DNA from: Terriglobus albidus
Lineage (GTDB): Bacteria; Acidobacteriota; Terriglobia; Terriglobales; Acidobacteriaceae
DNA: 64,000 nucleotides
Reading direction: 5' to 3'
Assembly (NCBI RefSeq): GCF_025685425.1
Contig: NZ_JAGTAS010000048.1
Location: 1-64,000 of the forward strand
Shown: positions 62,063 to 64,000 of the stretch, piece after piece
Layout of the letters: each line of letters starts with the position of its first letter
Position numbering within the stretch: the first letter of the stretch is position 1
Program-made: the position numbers and the translations under genes
Notes under the pieces: model-generated
Told to the model about the DNA's origin: nothing
Database searches by the model: none
The model's input: only the letters and a program-made list of their open reading frames with translations

Positions 62063-62600
62063 AAATCCTCTTCCGCATCCTCACTACCTCAACCGTCAGT
62101 CCCCCACCCACCGGCGCGTGGTGTCGCTCGATCTCGACATACCCGTGCTTCAGGTAAACCGGATACCCGGTCAGCGTTGCACCCATCTCCAGCTCCCGGA
62201 AACCCTCTGCCGCGGCGGCCTCTTCGGCGGTCCTCAGCACCAGGCTGCCCAGGCCTTTCCGGGCATGGTCCGGATGCACGAAGATCGCCCGGATCTTGGC
62301 TGCGTCTTTTGCGGGGTCAAGGAGTTCCGGTTCTTTGGCTTCGACTTGCGCATCGCCTCCGTAAAGGGTCTTCCGGCGGCTCCAGCCTCCACAGGCTGCG
62401 AAAGTGCCGTCGGGCGCCTCTACGACGAAGTAGGTGCCATCTGCGACCAGCCGGGTATCGACGGTGAAGATGGTGCGGACGGCGGCATTAATCTCCGCCG
62501 GGCCGTAGTCTCCGGCCTGCAGCGAACGGACGGAGAGCTCCAGCAACTGTTGCAAGTAGGGGACATCCGCGGCTCGTGCCGTGCGCAGGGTGTATTCCAT
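62061..62600 (-). CDS. GNAT-family N-acetyltransferase
   Basis: About 179 residues, single GNAT domain. MEYTLRTARAADVPYLQQLL starts it, AKIRAIFVHPDHARKGLGSL with LVLRTAEEAAAAEG is the acetyl-CoA loop, and YPVYLKHGYVEIERH closes the fold. The start is the ATG at 62600; an in-frame ATG at 62645 would extend it with GC-rich residues. The stop TAG lies in the end arm of the 111-bp repeat. Substrate unknown. Confidence 0.88.
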   Translation of the reverse strand: MEYTLRTARAADVPYLQQLLELSVRSLQAGDYGPAEINAAVRTIFTVDTRLVADGTYFVVEAPDGTFAACGGWSRRKTLYGGDAQVEAKEPELLDPAKDAAKIRAIFVHPDHARKGLGSLVLRTAEEAAAAEGFRELEMGATLTGYPVYLKHGYVEIERHHAPVGGGLTVEVVRMRKRI

Positions 62601-62751
62601 GGAAAAAGTGTGCCATTTCCCGCGAAAAACGCCATGTTTGGGCATCTGGGCACACCAGCGGGAAGACCCCCGAACGTGCTAAAATAAGCATGTCATCGAA
62701 GTTTCGAACGGCCATGCTAAGACGCTCAAATTCAGTAATTTACGGAGCCTG

Positions 62752-64000
62752 ATGTCCACTCAGAATGTTCTCCCCGAAACAATGCCCGGTACCCAGCCGA
62801 GCGCCTCATATACCAGCGAAAATATCAAGGTTCTGGAAGGCCTTGAGGCCGTCCGCTTGCGCCCTGCCATGTACATCGGTTCGACCACTGAGCAGGGATT
62901 GCATCACCTGGTGTATGAGGTCGTCGACAACTCGGTCGACGAGGCCCTGGCCGGCTATGCGACCAAGATCGATGTCGTCATTCATGTCGACAACTCCATC
63001 ACTGTTATCGACGATGGCCGTGGTATTCCCGTGGACGAGAAGACGTTGCCGAATGGCGAGCGTATGCCTGCGGTGCAGGTGGTGCTGACCAAGCTGCATG
63101 CCGGCGGTAAGTTTGATGCCAGCACCTACAAGGTCTCCGGCGGTCTGCACGGCGTAGGCGTAAGCTGCGTCAACGCGCTGTCGGAAGAGTTCGATGTCGA
63201 GATCTGGCTCAATGGCCAGACCTACGAGCAGACCTACTCCAAGGGCGAGCCCACCAGTAAGGTACGCCAGACCGGCGTGACCAAGAAGCGCGGCACCAAG
63301 GTACACTTCCTGCCCGACAAGACCATCTTCACGGTCACCGAGTACAACTACGACACGCTGGCCAATCGTCTGCGTCAGCTCGCCTTTCTGAACAAGGGCA
63401 TCGAGATCACGTTGACCGACGAGCGCACCAGCGATGCCAAGACCGGTGACTCCAAGACGGCGACCTTCAAGTACAACGGCGGTATCGCCGAGTTCATCAA
63501 GCACCTCAACAAGGGCAAGCAGGTGCTGCATGACAAGCCGTTCTACATGGAAGCTGAGAAGGGTACGCTGGTTGTCGAGGCGGCGCTGCAGTACAACGAC
63601 TCCTACTCGGAGACGGTCTTCTCGTTTGCCAACAACATCAACACGGTCGACGGTGGAACCCATCTCTCCGGCTTCCGCACGGCGCTGACGCGTACCATCA
63701 ACGCCGCCGGCCAGTCGCTGGGTCTCTTCAAGGACATGAAGGAGTCGCTCTCGGGCGACGACGTCCGCGAGGGTCTGGTCGCTGTGGTCTCGGTCAAGAT
63801 TCCCCAGCCGCAGTTCGAAGGCCAGACCAAGGGCAAGCTGAACTCCGATATCTCGGGTCAGGTGCAGAGCTTCGTCAATGAGCGTCTGGGCGCCTTCTTC
63901 GAGCAGAACCCGCAGGTGGCCAAGCGCATTATCAACAAGGCCATCGAAGCCGCACGCGCTCGTGAGGCAGCCCGTAAAGCTCGCGATCTCACCCGTCGTA
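62752..64000 (+). CDS. gyrB: DNA gyrase subunit B (partial, runs off the window)
   Basis: First 416 codons of the ATPase subunit of DNA gyrase, which introduces negative supercoils. N-terminal GHKL ATPase parts: [42 protein letters not shown], and [15 protein letters not shown]. The transducer begins with [20 protein letters not shown], including the Lys region [10 protein letters not shown]. The Toprim domain and C-terminus lie beyond the right edge. GGAG lies about four bases before the ATG at 62752. The gene is divergent from the GNAT gene. A parE call is possible, but the length and start fit gyrB better. Confidence 0.93.
   Translation, partial: MSTQNVLPETMPGTQPSASYTSENIKVLEGLEAVRLRPAMYIGSTTEQGLHHLVYEVVDNSVDEALAGYATKIDVVIHVDNSITVIDDGRGIPVDEKTLPNGERMPAVQVVLTKLHAGGKFDASTYKVSGGLHGVGVSCVNALSEEFDVEIWLNGQTYEQTYSKGEPTSKVRQTGVTKKRGTKVHFLPDKTIFTVTEYNYDTLANRLRQLAFLNKGIEITLTDERTSDAKTGDSKTATFKYNGGIAEFIKHLNKGKQVLHDKPFYMEAEKGTLVVEAALQYNDSYSETVFSFANNINTVDGGTHLSGFRTALTRTINAAGQSLGLFKDMKESLSGDDVREGLVAVVSVKIPQPQFEGQTKGKLNSDISGQVQSFVNERLGAFFEQNPQVAKRIINKAIEAARAREAARKARDLTRR

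Overview
The window looks like chromosomal DNA from an acidobacterium, most likely family Acidobacteriaceae (Terriglobus/Granulicella/Edaphobacter-like). This is inferred from protein style (squalene-hopene cyclase, class Ia nrdAB behind a B12 riboswitch, several lineage-type hypothetical proteins), the moderately high GC content, and abundant GC-rich extragenic palindromes of the GGGCTGAAGCCC type. No phage, plasmid, transposase, CRISPR, rRNA or tRNA was recognised. About 56 protein genes are supported, and the last (gyrB) runs off the right edge.

Layout. 0.2-6 kb: DHA2 efflux pump, a 5'(3')-deoxyribonucleotidase, an XRE/cupin regulator, and a fibronectin-III lipoprotein overlapping a fumarylacetoacetate-hydrolase-family gene. 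6-12.6 kb: an Orn/Lys/Arg decarboxylase and a four-gene partner-switching module (GAF-PP2C phosphatase, HATPase kinase, STAS antagonist, 7TM-PP2C phosphatase). 12.9-16.4 kb: an envelope-stress-type operon XRE - NfeD-like - flotillin - PspA, with a palindrome inside the promoter spacer. 16.5-20.3 kb: nrdA-nrdB under a cobalamin riboswitch. 20.5-25.4 kb: transaldolase, a GNAT enzyme, and a tetR-shc (hopanoid) operon with a clear operator. 25.7-29 kb: GNAT, redoxin, EAL phosphodiesterase, Rsm22-like methyltransferase and a 50-aa zinc-ribbon protein. 29-34 kb: a tight operon of circularly permuted ATP-grasp, alpha-E, transglutaminase and secreted amidase. 34-46 kb: secreted proteins, a Zn-phospholipase-C-like protein, a GH13 glucosidase, a glycosyltransferase, a LOG protein, TypA and an AsmA-like protein. 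46-51 kb: ABC-F ATPase and PEP carboxylase, then two small genes with near-consensus Shine-Dalgarno sites. 51.5-58.8 kb: a cofactor cluster nadC-birA-coaX-unknown-rlmD-like-comEC. 58.8-64 kb: a DprE2/DprE1-like pair, rplT/rpmI, a GNAT enzyme and gyrB.

The most unusual content is in the repeats. A 111-bp palindromic element occurs three times, and its end arms change in a compensating way between copies. Composite GGCTNAAGCC-type palindromes, a 34-bp inverted pair (REPIN-like) and TTGAATGG-arm elements occupy many gene ends. One REP-like tract lies in frame inside the ABC-F gene. The clearest regulatory system is the cobalamin riboswitch on nrdAB: an aptamer closed by a P1 stem, followed by a predicted arm that can pair over the nrdA ribosome-binding site.
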